This document shows, piece after piece, positions 19,757 through 28,640 of a stretch of DNA of 41,402 nt. Numbering within the stretch: position 1 is the first letter of the stretch; every line of letters begins with the position of its first letter. The notes under the pieces are model-generated. The model did not search any database. It had not been told where the DNA came from and saw nothing but the letters and a program-made list of their open reading frames with translations. Location of the stretch: the NCBI GenBank assembly GCA_012837345.1, contig DURL01000183.1:1-41402 (forward strand), written 5' to 3'. A program made the position numbers and the translations under genes. This DNA comes from Bacteroidales bacterium (GTDB lineage: Bacteria > Bacteroidota > Bacteroidia > Bacteroidales > Dysgonomonadaceae).

Positions 19757-20368
19757 TCAGTACAGTTGCGGTATCTCTCCCTTTTCGAAAAGGATCATGG
19801 GTGAGCCGGAGATATCTTTTTTGAAGCTGTTGGTGATCTCACTGCTCACCTCTGTCAGAATCACCTTCACCCGGTTCTCCATCACATCGGGATAGGCTCC
19901 TGCAAAATGGGCCATCACGGGATGATCGTCCGCCACTCTGTTGTCAACCAGAAAGGCGTCGATGCGATCCATCACCTGCATCATCTGACGATATGAGTAG
20001 GTGACCCGCTCCACCTTGAAGTCATCCCCTCCCAGGATGGCGGCCAGCCGTTGCCGGTTGCTTTCAGGATCACCCGTGACGGCAACGACGAATGTGCCGC
20101 TGTTGTCGATGAAAGAACCACCATAATAGTCGGGGTAGAGAGCCGGATCCGACTCTCGCTCCATCCAGTCGGCACCGAAGTGTTCCATCAGCGTCTCATG
20201 ATAAAGCAACGCCTGTTTCTCCCTCTCTGCCGGGGTGATCACTGCCTGCGAGGTGGTGTCGCTGATACCGGGTTCCTCTTTAGCGGCCTCTTTCTTTTGC
20301 CCTCCACATGCAAGGAGGAGCAACGTCAGGGCTGCAAGCGGCAGGATTGATCGTTTGTTTGTTTTCAT
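19757..20368 (-). CDS. Lipoprotein of unknown function; resembles a serine-protease propeptide/inhibitor-type domain
   Basis: Start at MKTNKRSILPLAALTLLLLACGG (lipobox LLLAC); YPDYYGGSFIDNSGTFVVAVTGDPESNRQRLAAILGGDDFKVERVTYSYRQMMQVMDRI. Confidence 0.7.
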   Translation of the reverse strand: MKTNKRSILPLAALTLLLLACGGQKKEAAKEEPGISDTTSQAVITPAEREKQALLYHETLMEHFGADWMERESDPALYPDYYGGSFIDNSGTFVVAVTGDPESNRQRLAAILGGDDFKVERVTYSYRQMMQVMDRIDAFLVDNRVADDHPVMAHFAGAYPDVMENRVKVILTEVSSEITNSFKKDISGSPMILFEKGEIPQLY

Positions 20369-20621
20369 CACTGTGTTGTTAACGATTTTATAGTCATCAT
20401 TCGGAAAGGCTCTATTCACCTGTTTTTTAGTCTGATCGATCTCATGTTTGTTACAATGAAAAAGAAAGTCAGGTGACGAATGATGGGACAAGAAATATAA
20501 CAGCCGGTAAGCCGTATTGTTTATGCAGTGATGGGACAATCACGATGACCTTCACGGATTGCATTCTGTTGAGCGGTTCATGAAAAAATGGCGTGAGGGT
20601 TCGCACTCACCAGCTTTTGTG

Positions 20622-20629
20622 TATCTTTG
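20622..20629 (+). promoter_or_regulatory. Putative -7 element (TATCTTTG)
   Basis: TAnnTTTG match 30 nt upstream of the ATG at 20660. Confidence 0.5.
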
Positions 20630-20659
20630 TATCCATAATCATTCAATTCTGTTTATCCT

Positions 20660-21475
20660 ATGAATAGAAACGGTATCCTTTCTGTCGTACTTACCGGTAT
20701 GGTACTCTTCATCCTGTTCTCGTGCGGGAAAGAGGATATTAGTGAGAATGCCGCCCGTCTGCGGATCAAGCTGACCGATGCGGCTTCACCCGTACTGAAG
20801 GAGATGTATCTCGACATTGAGACAATTGAGGTGCTGGCTACCGACAGTGCCGGCAACGAGGGTGACTGGGTGGCTCTCGCATTTACCGGTGGTGAGTACA
20901 ACCTGCTCAAGCTGATGAACGGCAGAACCGTGCAGCTTACCGACGAGTACTTCCCGTCAGGAGGGAAGATCGACAAGATACGGATGACGCTGGGCAACAA
21001 CAACAGGATGGTGACGGTCACCAATGATCCCATCCCGCTACAAAAATCACCCTCCATTACGGAGCACCTGATCATCCATGATGTGGACGCTGCTCTTACC
21101 GCCCACTTCATCATCAATATCGTGATCGATATCAATGCAGCACTCTCAGTGTACGAATTGAACGGAAACTGGTACCTGGACCCCCGCGCCAGGGCTTACC
21201 CCGAGACCTGGGGGGGCTCGTTGAGAGGCTATGTGACTCCCCCTGAGGCGTCACCGGTGGTGCTGATCACCCGTGAGGGCGACTCGCTCTTCACCTTTCC
21301 CGAAGGAGAGGAAGGAATGTACCTCTTTACCGGACTCCATGAAGGTAAATGGAAGGTGCATCTGATTGCAAACCCGGAGTCGGGCTACCGTGACACCATC
21401 TTCTATTCCGACAGCATCCTGCAGGGAAAGATCACCGAGATCACCCCCAAACCTATCCGCCTGTTGGAACAGTAA
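20660..21475 (+). CDS. DUF4382-type lipoprotein
   Basis: Lipobox-like VLFILFSCGK; LRIKLTDAASPVLKEMYLDIETIEVLA... resembles DUF4382; C-terminal carboxypeptidase-regulatory-like segment. Confidence 0.75.
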   Translation: MNRNGILSVVLTGMVLFILFSCGKEDISENAARLRIKLTDAASPVLKEMYLDIETIEVLATDSAGNEGDWVALAFTGGEYNLLKLMNGRTVQLTDEYFPSGGKIDKIRMTLGNNNRMVTVTNDPIPLQKSPSITEHLIIHDVDAALTAHFIINIVIDINAALSVYELNGNWYLDPRARAYPETWGGSLRGYVTPPEASPVVLITREGDSLFTFPEGEEGMYLFTGLHEGKWKVHLIANPESGYRDTIFYSDSILQGKITEITPKPIRLLEQ

Positions 21476-21597
21476 ATAAATGTGATCCATCGGAAACCTT
21501 TTTTCAAAAACCCTTTGGAAAAGTGTGCGGCGTGACAGCTGCTCATTTTTTTAATTAAATTTCACACCCACAAAGCTGTAGTGAGTCCCTTCTTTAT

Positions 21598-21605
21598 TAT
21601 CTTTG
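21598..21605 (+). promoter_or_regulatory. Putative -7 element (TATCTTTG)
   Basis: TAnnTTTG match 53 nt upstream of the ATG at 21659. Confidence 0.45.
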
Positions 21606-21658
21606 CATGAGTGATTGGAGTTCATTACCGATCAATATTATCTAACAATATCATAGAG

Positions 21659-22171
21659 ATGAAAAAATTCCATTTTGCACTGATTTTAGCCCTTCTGCTG
21701 GTTGCAGGTACCTCCTGCAAACCAAAACAGAGTGCGTACAAACAGGTTTATGAAGCAGCCAAGGAGAGAGAGATGCAGCAGACAGCCTCTCAGCCTACCA
21801 CTGTGGTGAAGGATGCCGCCCCACTGCCTCCGGTTGAAGTCTCCGTACGCAAAGAAAAGGTGGAACCGGTTTACCCGACCGATGCCGCCGGATTAAAACA
21901 ATACAGTGTGGTGATTGCTTCACTGAGTGTCAAGCTCAACGCAGAATCACTGAAAACGCGGATGGAGAACGAAGGCCACAAGGTGATACTCGCCGAGAAC
22001 GAACAGGGTATGTATCGTGTCATCATTGCCAGCTACGATGATAAGGCGCAGGCTGCCGCCAAGAGGGAGGAGCTTTACAGCCAGTATTCTGCCAAAGGGA
22101 ACACCGACTATTTGAGAAGAACATACGGCGTGCCTTTCAATGACCTCTGGATCCTGGAAAGGCAGTATTGA
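21659..22171 (+). CDS. SPOR-domain lipoprotein
   Basis: Lipobox LLVAGTSC; C-terminal SPOR-like KQYSVVIASLSVKLNAESLKTRMENEGHKVILAENEQGMYRVIIASYDDKAQAAAKREEL. Confidence 0.85.
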   Translation: MKKFHFALILALLLVAGTSCKPKQSAYKQVYEAAKEREMQQTASQPTTVVKDAAPLPPVEVSVRKEKVEPVYPTDAAGLKQYSVVIASLSVKLNAESLKTRMENEGHKVILAENEQGMYRVIIASYDDKAQAAAKREELYSQYSAKGNTDYLRRTYGVPFNDLWILERQY

Positions 22172-22195
22172 CCATTGAACGGTTGATGAATAGAT

Positions 22196-22230
22196 GGTGA
22201 TTCAGACTGTGAATCACCCTTCTCTCTTTT
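22196..22230 (+). terminator. Hairpin terminator after the SPOR gene
   Basis: GGTGATTC AGACTGT GAATCACC followed by a pyrimidine/T-rich tract (CTTCTCTCTTTT). Confidence 0.75.
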
Positions 22231-22306
22231 CCCGCGTGAGGCCAACAAAGAACCAATTAGCTGCCCGTTGTTTGCAATGTGGCAGCTTTTTTTGAATGTG
22301 ATGACA

Positions 22307-23065
22307 ATGAAGATACGATTTCTGGGTACGGGTACCTCCACAGGTATCCCACAGATAGGTTGCAGCTGCCCGGTATGCCAGTCGACGGACGAGCGGGACA
22401 GGAGGCTGCGTTGCTCGGTGGCCATCACGATCGGTGATCAGCGGCTGCTGATAGACTGCACCCCCGACTTCAGGCAACAGATGCTACCCCTGCCGTTCAG
22501 ACGGATCGACGGGATCCTCTTCACCCATGAGCATTATGACCATACCGGCGGCATTGATGACCTGCGACCTTTCTCACGGTTCGGGACGGTGGATCTTTTC
22601 ATGGAAGAGCGTCTGGAGAAAACGATAAAAAACAGAATGCCCTACTGTTTCGCTGAAAAGCGTTATGGTGGCATCCCTGATATCCATATCAAGACCATTC
22701 GTCCACAACAGCACTTTTACGTGGGTGATACGGAGATTATCCCTGTAAGGCTCTTCCACCACAACCTGCCTATCCTGGGTTTCCGTATCGGTAACTTTGC
22801 CTATCTCACTGATGTGAAGAGCATTCCGGATGCGGAGTATGAGAAGTTGCGCGGAGTGGATACGTTGGTGATAAGCGCTCTCCGCAAAACAAACCATATC
22901 TCTCATCTGTCTCTTGCAGAGGCGCTCGGTATCATTGAGAACATACAACCGGGCCGTGCCTTCCTCACTCATTTCAGTCACGAGATGGGGTTGCATGCCG
23001 ACCTGGAGGGTGATCTACCCGCACGGGTCTATCCGGCATACGATGGCCTGGAAATCACCCTTTGA
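22307..23065 (+). CDS. MBL-fold metallo-hydrolase, PhnP-like
   Basis: KIRFLGTGTSTGIPQIGCSCPVCQS; FTHEHYDHTGGIDDLRP; alternative in-frame ATG at 22301. Confidence 0.9.
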   Translation: MKIRFLGTGTSTGIPQIGCSCPVCQSTDERDRRLRCSVAITIGDQRLLIDCTPDFRQQMLPLPFRRIDGILFTHEHYDHTGGIDDLRPFSRFGTVDLFMEERLEKTIKNRMPYCFAEKRYGGIPDIHIKTIRPQQHFYVGDTEIIPVRLFHHNLPILGFRIGNFAYLTDVKSIPDAEYEKLRGVDTLVISALRKTNHISHLSLAEALGIIENIQPGRAFLTHFSHEMGLHADLEGDLPARVYPAYDGLEITL

Positions 23066-23273
23066 CCCATTCTGTTTCGTTTTTTTTAACGATTGGATGC
23101 GCAGCGTTTGGACGCTCTGCCCGTCTATCCTGTGAACCCGTTGCACCAATCACGGGAGGGTGTATCTTACAGATTCAAAAAAAAACGGTGAGTCGTTTAA
23201 ACTATCTGCTGCGGGTTGCGTCAGAGAGTAGAGAGTATAACAGTAACAAATATATTATTAACAGGGAGAAACT

Positions 23274-24632
23274 ATGAAAACGAATAAATCATTTTTACTG
23301 GCTGTGTTGATGACAGCCATCCCATTTTTCGGTTTCGCCCAGGAATGGGACGATATCTATGCTGACCCTACTCAGCAGGAAACTGCCAGGATAGAGGTGA
23401 GAAAACAGGAACCGCCGAAGAAAAAGGTGGTGATCGTGCAGGGCGATGTCTCCAATATGGAAGTGCAAGCCAATGGCAGAGATGTGGATGAATACAACCG
23501 GAGGGTGTCAGGTGATGCCCCTTCTGGTGATGAAGCATATGAAAGCGATTCACTCGATTATGAGGAATATCAGTATACCGACCGTATCGTTCGCTTTCAC
23601 GATCCCGAATCGAGCATCAAGATCACCGGTGCGGACGAAGTGATCCTCTACGTGGGAGACGACCTGTACGATAACTACAATAACCGAGGCTGGGACAACA
23701 ACTTCTACTTCGGTATGGGCTGGGGTATGGGATACTATCCCTGGTACGATCCTTTCTACGATCCATGGTACAGCCCCTGGTACTACAGTCGCTGGTATGA
23801 TCCCTGGCACTACGGGTATGGTGGCTATTACGGATGGAACCGCTGGCACAGCCCCTGGTATTACAGCCGCTGGCACAGTCCCTGGTATTACGGAGGATGG
23901 TATGATCCCTGGTACTACGGGTACGGTGGCTATTACGGGTATGGTGGCGGCTACTCACACGGCTTCTACGACGGTTATTACAGTAGCCTGACACACAACC
24001 GCTCCGGCAGAAGCACCGGTGTCTATCGTACCAGCTCAGCCAACAGGAACAGCTCACTCACCGCCGGACTCTCTGGACGGTCATCAGCAGCAACACGTTC
24101 AGCACTCTCCGGCAGAAATGCGACAACCAATACGCGTAGTGCCCTCTCCGGCAGAAGTGCCACGGCGGGCAGCCGCAGCGTTACCACCTCACCCAGAACA
24201 CGTATCATCGACAACAACGGCAGGGTACTGGACTCCAGAACAGGACGGGTAATTGATCGGAGTGGTACCACCCGCAACAGATCGGTTTACGGCACCACAC
24301 CCAACAACCGCACGGAAAGCTATTCCACCAGCAGAAGCAGCAGTAACAACAGAACCTATCAGCGGAGCTCCACTACATCCGGAAGAAGTGGCACAACCTA
24401 TCAGCGTTCCACCACCACCAACCGGAACAGGAGTTACAGCACTCCCTCACGGAGTACACAGTCGAACCGTTCATCCACATACAGCACACCCTCGAGGAGC
24501 AGCTCCTCCTCAAGAAGCTCTACCTACTCGACACCCAGCCGCAGCTCCAGCTCCAGCTCCAGCTCCTCAAGCCGCAGCTCCTCTTCGAGCTCCGGATCAT
24601 CGGGTCGCAGTTCCGGCGGTAGTCGCAGATAG
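23274..24632 (+). CDS. Secreted low-complexity protein: Tyr/Trp/Gly/Pro repeat region plus Ser/Arg/Thr-rich tail
   Basis: Signal peptide MKTNKSFLLAVLMTAIPFFGFAQ; repeats such as WYDPW(Y/H)YGYGGYYG and RWHSPWYYS; SR-rich C-terminus. Confidence 0.85.
   Translation: MKTNKSFLLAVLMTAIPFFGFAQEWDDIYADPTQQETARIEVRKQEPPKKKVVIVQGDVSNMEVQANGRDVDEYNRRVSGDAPSGDEAYESDSLDYEEYQYTDRIVRFHDPESSIKITGADEVILYVGDDLYDNYNNRGWDNNFYFGMGWGMGYYPWYDPFYDPWYSPWYYSRWYDPWHYGYGGYYGWNRWHSPWYYSRWHSPWYYGGWYDPWYYGYGGYYGYGGGYSHGFYDGYYSSLTHNRSGRSTGVYRTSSANRNSSLTAGLSGRSSAATRSALSGRNATTNTRSALSGRSATAGSRSVTTSPRTRIIDNNGRVLDSRTGRVIDRSGTTRNRSVYGTTPNNRTESYSTSRSSSNNRTYQRSSTTSGRSGTTYQRSTTTNRNRSYSTPSRSTQSNRSSTYSTPSRSSSSSRSSTYSTPSRSSSSSSSSSSRSSSSSSGSSGRSSGGSRR
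23733..23955 (+). repeat. Coding repeats of about 8-10 aa (W[YH][DS]PW[YH]Y and YGYGGYYG)
   Basis: YYPWYDPFYDPWYSPWYYSRWYDPWHYGYGGYYGWNRWHSPWYYSRWHSPWYYGGWYDPWYYGYGGYYGYGGGY; recurrent DNA such as cacagYccctggtattac and tacgggtaYggtggctattacgg. Confidence 0.85.
24542..24565 (+). repeat. Coding microsatellite (CAGCTC)x4 in the poly-Ser tail
   Basis: cagctccagctccagctccagctc read directly. Confidence 0.9.
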
Positions 24633-24660
24633 TTTCGAACACACATAATGTCAACACAAT

Positions 24661-26217
24661 ATGAATAAATTCACATATCTTGTCAGCACGTTGCTGATTA
24701 TCTCCAGCTCCCTTCTGGCACAGGGTGAGGTCGATGCCCTGCGATTCTCGCGTGAAGGACTCTACGGTACGGCGCGTGCCATGTCGATGGGTGGTGCATT
24801 CGGTGCGCTGGGGGGCGACCAGAGCGCGCTCGCCATCAACCCGGCCGGCATCGGGGTGTATCGAAGTTCAGAAGTGGTGGGTACTTTCAATCTTTCGAAC
24901 AACCAATCGGTTGTGGGGGATCAGACAGCCAATAAAAGCCGTTTCGATATGGACAACCTCGGTTTTGTCGGTTACTTCCCGTTGCGCAACGACGCGATAC
25001 CGGTCATTAACTTCGGCTTTACCTACAACAAACTGCAATCGTTCGACAGGAATATCTCGGCGATTGGCACTCCTAACAGCAGTCTGATCGATTACATTGC
25101 CGATCGTAGTGCCGGCATCGATCCTACCAACCTCATGATGGGAGACGACCTGCCCGATCCGTTTAATACACAGCCATGGCTACCGGTGCTGGCGTACAAT
25201 TCCTATCTGATCACACCGGTCAACGGAGGGGATCGGTATGATCCTGTGAATACAGGAGGGGAAAGAGCCATCAATGAAATCCGTATGAATGAACGGGGTC
25301 ATATTGACAACTACGACTTCACGGTGGGTACCACCCTGGGCAACGTGATTAACCTGGGCTTTGCCCTCTCCATCAAGGATATATCCTATAACCTCACTTC
25401 TGACTATCTGGAGGATTATAACAGCGGTGGCTACACCCTCACCAACTGGCTCACCACCAGCGGTGCCGGTGTAAGCGCCAAGTTCGGGGCGATCTACCGG
25501 CCGGTGAACGAGCTGCGGCTGGGACTGGCCTACCATACCCCGACCTGGTACGCTTTTACTGAGACCTACGAGGCGGAGATAGATGATGACATGGGAGCCT
25601 ACGTGAATAATCCGGATTATAAACCGGGACAGACCTACTCGGCTCGCTTCACCAACGACTATGACCTGAAAACACCCGGTAAGCTGGTGGCCAGCATTGC
25701 CACGGTGCTCGGGAGCCGGTTCATTGCCAGTCTCGACTATGAGCTGACCGATTATTCATCCATGAAGCTGATGGTGCCGTCTGGAGCCAATGAAGAGGGG
25801 GATTGGTATGAGATCGATAACGAATACATCGCAATGGATTTCCGGCCGGCAACCACCATACGTGCCGGAATGGAGTATCGTTTCACCCAGCAGTTCTCGG
25901 GCCGTCTCGGCTATGCCTGGATGCAGAATCCCTACGATACTACTTTCCGGGAGAGCGGCGACGCTGCCATCGCCGGATCGAACACCATCTACCGGATGGA
26001 GGGGGATACCCAATATTTCACCGGAGGATTGGGTTATCGCTTCAACCGCAATTTCTTCCTCGATTTTGCGTTGGTATACGAAACCCGTACCGATGACCTT
26101 TATCCCTTTCCCAACCTGTATACTGCCAATCGTGGTCAGTTGGTGATCGACGCTACTCCTTTTGAACTGAAAAACAGCAATGTGAAGGGGTTGATCACGC
26201 TGGGATACAAGTTTTGA
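24661..26217 (+). CDS. Outer-membrane transport protein, OmpP1/FadL/TodX-like
   Basis: Signal peptide; LYGTARAMSMGGAFGALGGDQSALAINPAGIGVYRSSEV motif; beta-barrel-like repeats and C-terminal aromatic residue (GYKF). Confidence 0.85.
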   Translation: MNKFTYLVSTLLIISSSLLAQGEVDALRFSREGLYGTARAMSMGGAFGALGGDQSALAINPAGIGVYRSSEVVGTFNLSNNQSVVGDQTANKSRFDMDNLGFVGYFPLRNDAIPVINFGFTYNKLQSFDRNISAIGTPNSSLIDYIADRSAGIDPTNLMMGDDLPDPFNTQPWLPVLAYNSYLITPVNGGDRYDPVNTGGERAINEIRMNERGHIDNYDFTVGTTLGNVINLGFALSIKDISYNLTSDYLEDYNSGGYTLTNWLTTSGAGVSAKFGAIYRPVNELRLGLAYHTPTWYAFTETYEAEIDDDMGAYVNNPDYKPGQTYSARFTNDYDLKTPGKLVASIATVLGSRFIASLDYELTDYSSMKLMVPSGANEEGDWYEIDNEYIAMDFRPATTIRAGMEYRFTQQFSGRLGYAWMQNPYDTTFRESGDAAIAGSNTIYRMEGDTQYFTGGLGYRFNRNFFLDFALVYETRTDDLYPFPNLYTANRGQLVIDATPFELKNSNVKGLITLGYKF

Positions 26218-26243
26218 ATGTGATCACAGAAAATATTTTGCAG

Positions 26244-26275
26244 AGCCGGGAGATCAACTCCCGGCTTTCTTTTTT
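26244..26275 (+). terminator. Intrinsic terminator after the OmpP1-like gene
   Basis: AGCCGGGAG ATCAA CTCCCGGCT followed by TTCTTTTTT. Confidence 0.9.
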
Positions 26276-26294
26276 CGGTATTGCATAAATATCG

Positions 26295-26302
26295 TACCTT
26301 TG
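26295..26302 (+). promoter_or_regulatory. Putative -7 element (TACCTTTG) for panB
   Basis: TAnnTTTG match 32 nt upstream of the ATG at 26335. Confidence 0.5.
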
Positions 26303-26334
26303 TCACACACAACCAATTTTTAGTATCAGCCTCT

Positions 26335-27168
26335 ATGGAACAGCAAAAAGGATATCTGTCAACCGACGATAAAAGAAAAGTGACCACTCATCGCCTGCTG
26401 GAAATGAAACAGCGGGGAGAGAAAATATCAATGCTCACGGCATACGACTATTCAATGGCTACGGTGATCGACCAGGCCGGTATGGATGTGATCCTGGTGG
26501 GCGACTCGGCATCGAACGTGATGGTGGGCAACACCACCACGCTTCCCATGACCGTTGAGCAGATGATCTACCATGGTAAGGCGGTGATGAACGGCGTGAA
26601 GAGAGCCATGGTGGTGATTGATATGCCCTTCGGCAGCTACCAGGGAAACCCGCGCGAGGCGGTAGCCAATGCGGTGCGCATCATGAAGGAGACCGGGGCT
26701 GACTGCCTCAAGCTGGAGGGTGGAAGAGAGATACTGGAGTCGGTGAAACCCATCCTGAGCGCCGGAATACCCATCATGGGGCACCTGGGACTGATGCCTC
26801 AGTCGATCAACAAGTACGGCACCTACGCCGTCCGTGCGGAGGATGAGCTCGAAGCATCCAGGTTGATCGACGATGCACATCTCTTACAGGAAGCAGGGTG
26901 CTGTTCCCTGGTACTGGAGAAGATACCGTCACAACTGGCCAGGAGGGTAGCGGAGGAACTGATGATCCCGGTCATCGGTATTGGTGCCGGTCCTCATGTA
27001 GATGGCCAGGTACTGGTGATGCATGACATGCTGGGACTGAATAAGGGCTTCTCACCGCGTTTCCTGCGCCGCTACGCCAATTTATTCGATGAGATAACCC
27101 TTGCCGTCCAACAGTATGTCAAAGACGTTAAAACGGCTGATTTTCCTTCAGAGAAGGAATCTTACTAG
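26335..27168 (+). CDS. panB: 3-methyl-2-oxobutanoate hydroxymethyltransferase
   Basis: [78 protein letters not shown]. Confidence 0.96.
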   Translation: MEQQKGYLSTDDKRKVTTHRLLEMKQRGEKISMLTAYDYSMATVIDQAGMDVILVGDSASNVMVGNTTTLPMTVEQMIYHGKAVMNGVKRAMVVIDMPFGSYQGNPREAVANAVRIMKETGADCLKLEGGREILESVKPILSAGIPIMGHLGLMPQSINKYGTYAVRAEDELEASRLIDDAHLLQEAGCCSLVLEKIPSQLARRVAEELMIPVIGIGAGPHVDGQVLVMHDMLGLNKGFSPRFLRRYANLFDEITLAVQQYVKDVKTADFPSEKESY

Positions 27169-27264
27169 GTTAGTAGGTTAGTAGGTTGGTAGGTTGGTGA
27201 GTTGGTAGGTTGGTGAGTTGGTAGGTTGGTGAGTTGGTAGGTTGGTGAGTTGGTAGGTTGGTAG
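27169..27264. repeat. Tandem octamer array, 12 units (GTTAGTAG x2, then mostly alternating GTTGGTAG/GTTGGTGA)
   Basis: Unit-by-unit reading; starts immediately after the panB stop. Confidence 0.92.
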
Positions 27265-27333
27265 TTCATAGTTCATAGTTCATAGTTCATAGTTCATAGT
27301 TCATGGTTCAAGGTTTGAGGTTCAAGGTTCAAT
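27264..27333. repeat. Tandem heptamer array, about 10 units (GTTCATA x5, then degenerate GTTCATG/GTTCAAG/GTTTGAG/GTTCAAT)
   Basis: Unit-by-unit reading; directly abuts the octamer array and ends at the stop of the next gene. Confidence 0.9.
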
Positions 27334-27335
27334 GG

Positions 27336-27785
27336 TTACAGCTCGCCGTACAACGGTATTTCGGTCAGAAACTGGTATTCCAGCGTGCTGAAATCAATCC
27401 GGTAGCAGTAGTGGCTGATGCCGTTTGAGACCACGATGTAAGGCACCCGTAGGACACTGTTGTAGCGCGCTACCTGGTCGAACACCTGCTGCGTGATGAC
27501 CACCTTTGGCTCTTTGTACTCCAGGATCATCAACGGCTCGAGCTGTTTGTCGTAGACCACCGTGTCGCACCGGCGTGAGAGCGAATTGAGCCGTATGGCG
27601 GCTTCATTGGCGATGCGTGATGCCGGATAACCTTTCTCGCTTACCAGGTAATGCACGAAATGTTGTCGGACCCACTCCTCCGGCGTCAACGCCACATACT
27701 TTCTCCGCAGGGGATCAAATATCTCGTGGAAATCGCCCTTTTTTCGGATTTTAGCTTCAAAGGATGGCAAATTTAACGGGTACAT
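27336..27785 (-). CDS. Stand-alone HsdR N-terminal-like (PD-(D/E)xK nuclease-like) protein
   Basis: EEWVRQHFVHYLVSEKGYPASRIANEAAIRLNSLSRRCDTVVYDKQLEPLMILEYKEPKVVITQQVFDQVARYNSVLRVPYIVVSNG; D...ExK motif. Confidence 0.82.
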   Translation of the reverse strand: MYPLNLPSFEAKIRKKGDFHEIFDPLRRKYVALTPEEWVRQHFVHYLVSEKGYPASRIANEAAIRLNSLSRRCDTVVYDKQLEPLMILEYKEPKVVITQQVFDQVARYNSVLRVPYIVVSNGISHYCYRIDFSTLEYQFLTEIPLYGEL

Positions 27786-27789
27786 ATTG

Positions 27790-27797
27790 TATCTTTG
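27790..27797 (+). promoter_or_regulatory. Putative -7 element (TATCTTTG) for the AMP nucleosidase gene
   Basis: TAnnTTTG match 43 nt upstream of the start, in the divergent intergenic region. Confidence 0.5.
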
Positions 27798-27840
27798 TTT
27801 AGAGAACAGGGTTCGCTCAGAACAAAAATAGCGCTTTTTT

Positions 27841-28617
27841 ATGAGAACGAAACAAGAAATAGTGGAGAACTGGCTCCCACGATATACCAAGAGGTCACTT
27901 GTGGATTTCACCAAGTTCATTCTGCTGACTAATTTTCAGAAGTATGTGGAGATCTTCGCGGATCATTTCAACGTCCCTGTTGTAGGTGCCGATGCCAATA
28001 TGCCCAACGCTTCCGCCGAGGGGATTACCATCATCAATTTCGGGATGGGAAGCGCCAACGCGGCTACTGTGATGGACCTGCTTAGTGCTGTCACTCCTTC
28101 GGCGGTACTCTTTCTGGGTAAGTGTGGCGGTCTGAAAGCCCGGAGCGAGCTGGGGGATTACATCCTGCCGATCGCCGCTATTCGGGGTGAGGGGACTTCC
28201 AACGACTATTTCCCGCCGGAGGTGCCCTCCCTGCCGGCCTTCAGCCTGCTGCGTGCCGTCTCCTCCAATATCCGCGACTTCGGAAGGGACTACTGGACCG
28301 GTACGGTCTACACCACCAACCGCAGGGTGTGGGAGTATGATGATGACTTCAAGGGTTACCTCAGACAGGTGCGTGCCCTGGCGGTAGATATGGAGACCGC
28401 CACACTCTTCACCTGCGGCTTTGCCAACCATATCTCCACCGGTGCGCTACTGCTGGTCTCTGATCAGCCACTGATCTCCACCGGTGTGAAAACAGAAAAG
28501 AGCGATCAGCATGTCACCGAGATATTCGTGGAAGAACATGTCAAGATCGGCATCAAGTCACTCTCCTCCATCATGAACAATGGTTCCACCATCAAGCATC
28601 TGCGCTTCGACTGGTGA
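27841..28617 (+). CDS. amn: AMP nucleosidase (short Bacteroidota form)
   Basis: MRTKQEIVENWLPRYTKRSL; INFGMGSANAATVMDLLSAV; LGKCGGLK; VDMETATLFTCGFAN nucleoside-phosphorylase-like motifs. Confidence 0.9.
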   Translation: MRTKQEIVENWLPRYTKRSLVDFTKFILLTNFQKYVEIFADHFNVPVVGADANMPNASAEGITIINFGMGSANAATVMDLLSAVTPSAVLFLGKCGGLKARSELGDYILPIAAIRGEGTSNDYFPPEVPSLPAFSLLRAVSSNIRDFGRDYWTGTVYTTNRRVWEYDDDFKGYLRQVRALAVDMETATLFTCGFANHISTGALLLVSDQPLISTGVKTEKSDQHVTEIFVEEHVKIGIKSLSSIMNNGSTIKHLRFDW

Positions 28618-28640
28618 TCGGCAACAACCCATCAAGAAAC

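Noticed and set aside
23066-23273. Intergenic region before the Tyr-rich gene checked for tRNA or riboswitch
   Set aside because: Only small hairpins (AGCGT-TTGG-ACGCT; AAACG...CGTTT) were seen; no cloverleaf or recognised riboswitch pattern.
23550-24648. Alternative-frame ORFs over the Tyr-rich/Ser-rich gene (e.g. Val/Pro-rich 23550-23876 minus, Pro/Ala-rich 24253-24648 plus)
   Set aside because: Repetitive DNA produces low-complexity open frames in several registers; only the 23274 frame has a signal peptide and a coherent start.
27169-27335. Tandem repeats considered as a CRISPR array
   Set aside because: Units are 7-8 bp and contiguous with no unique spacers and no cas genes nearby; this is a simple tandem repeat.
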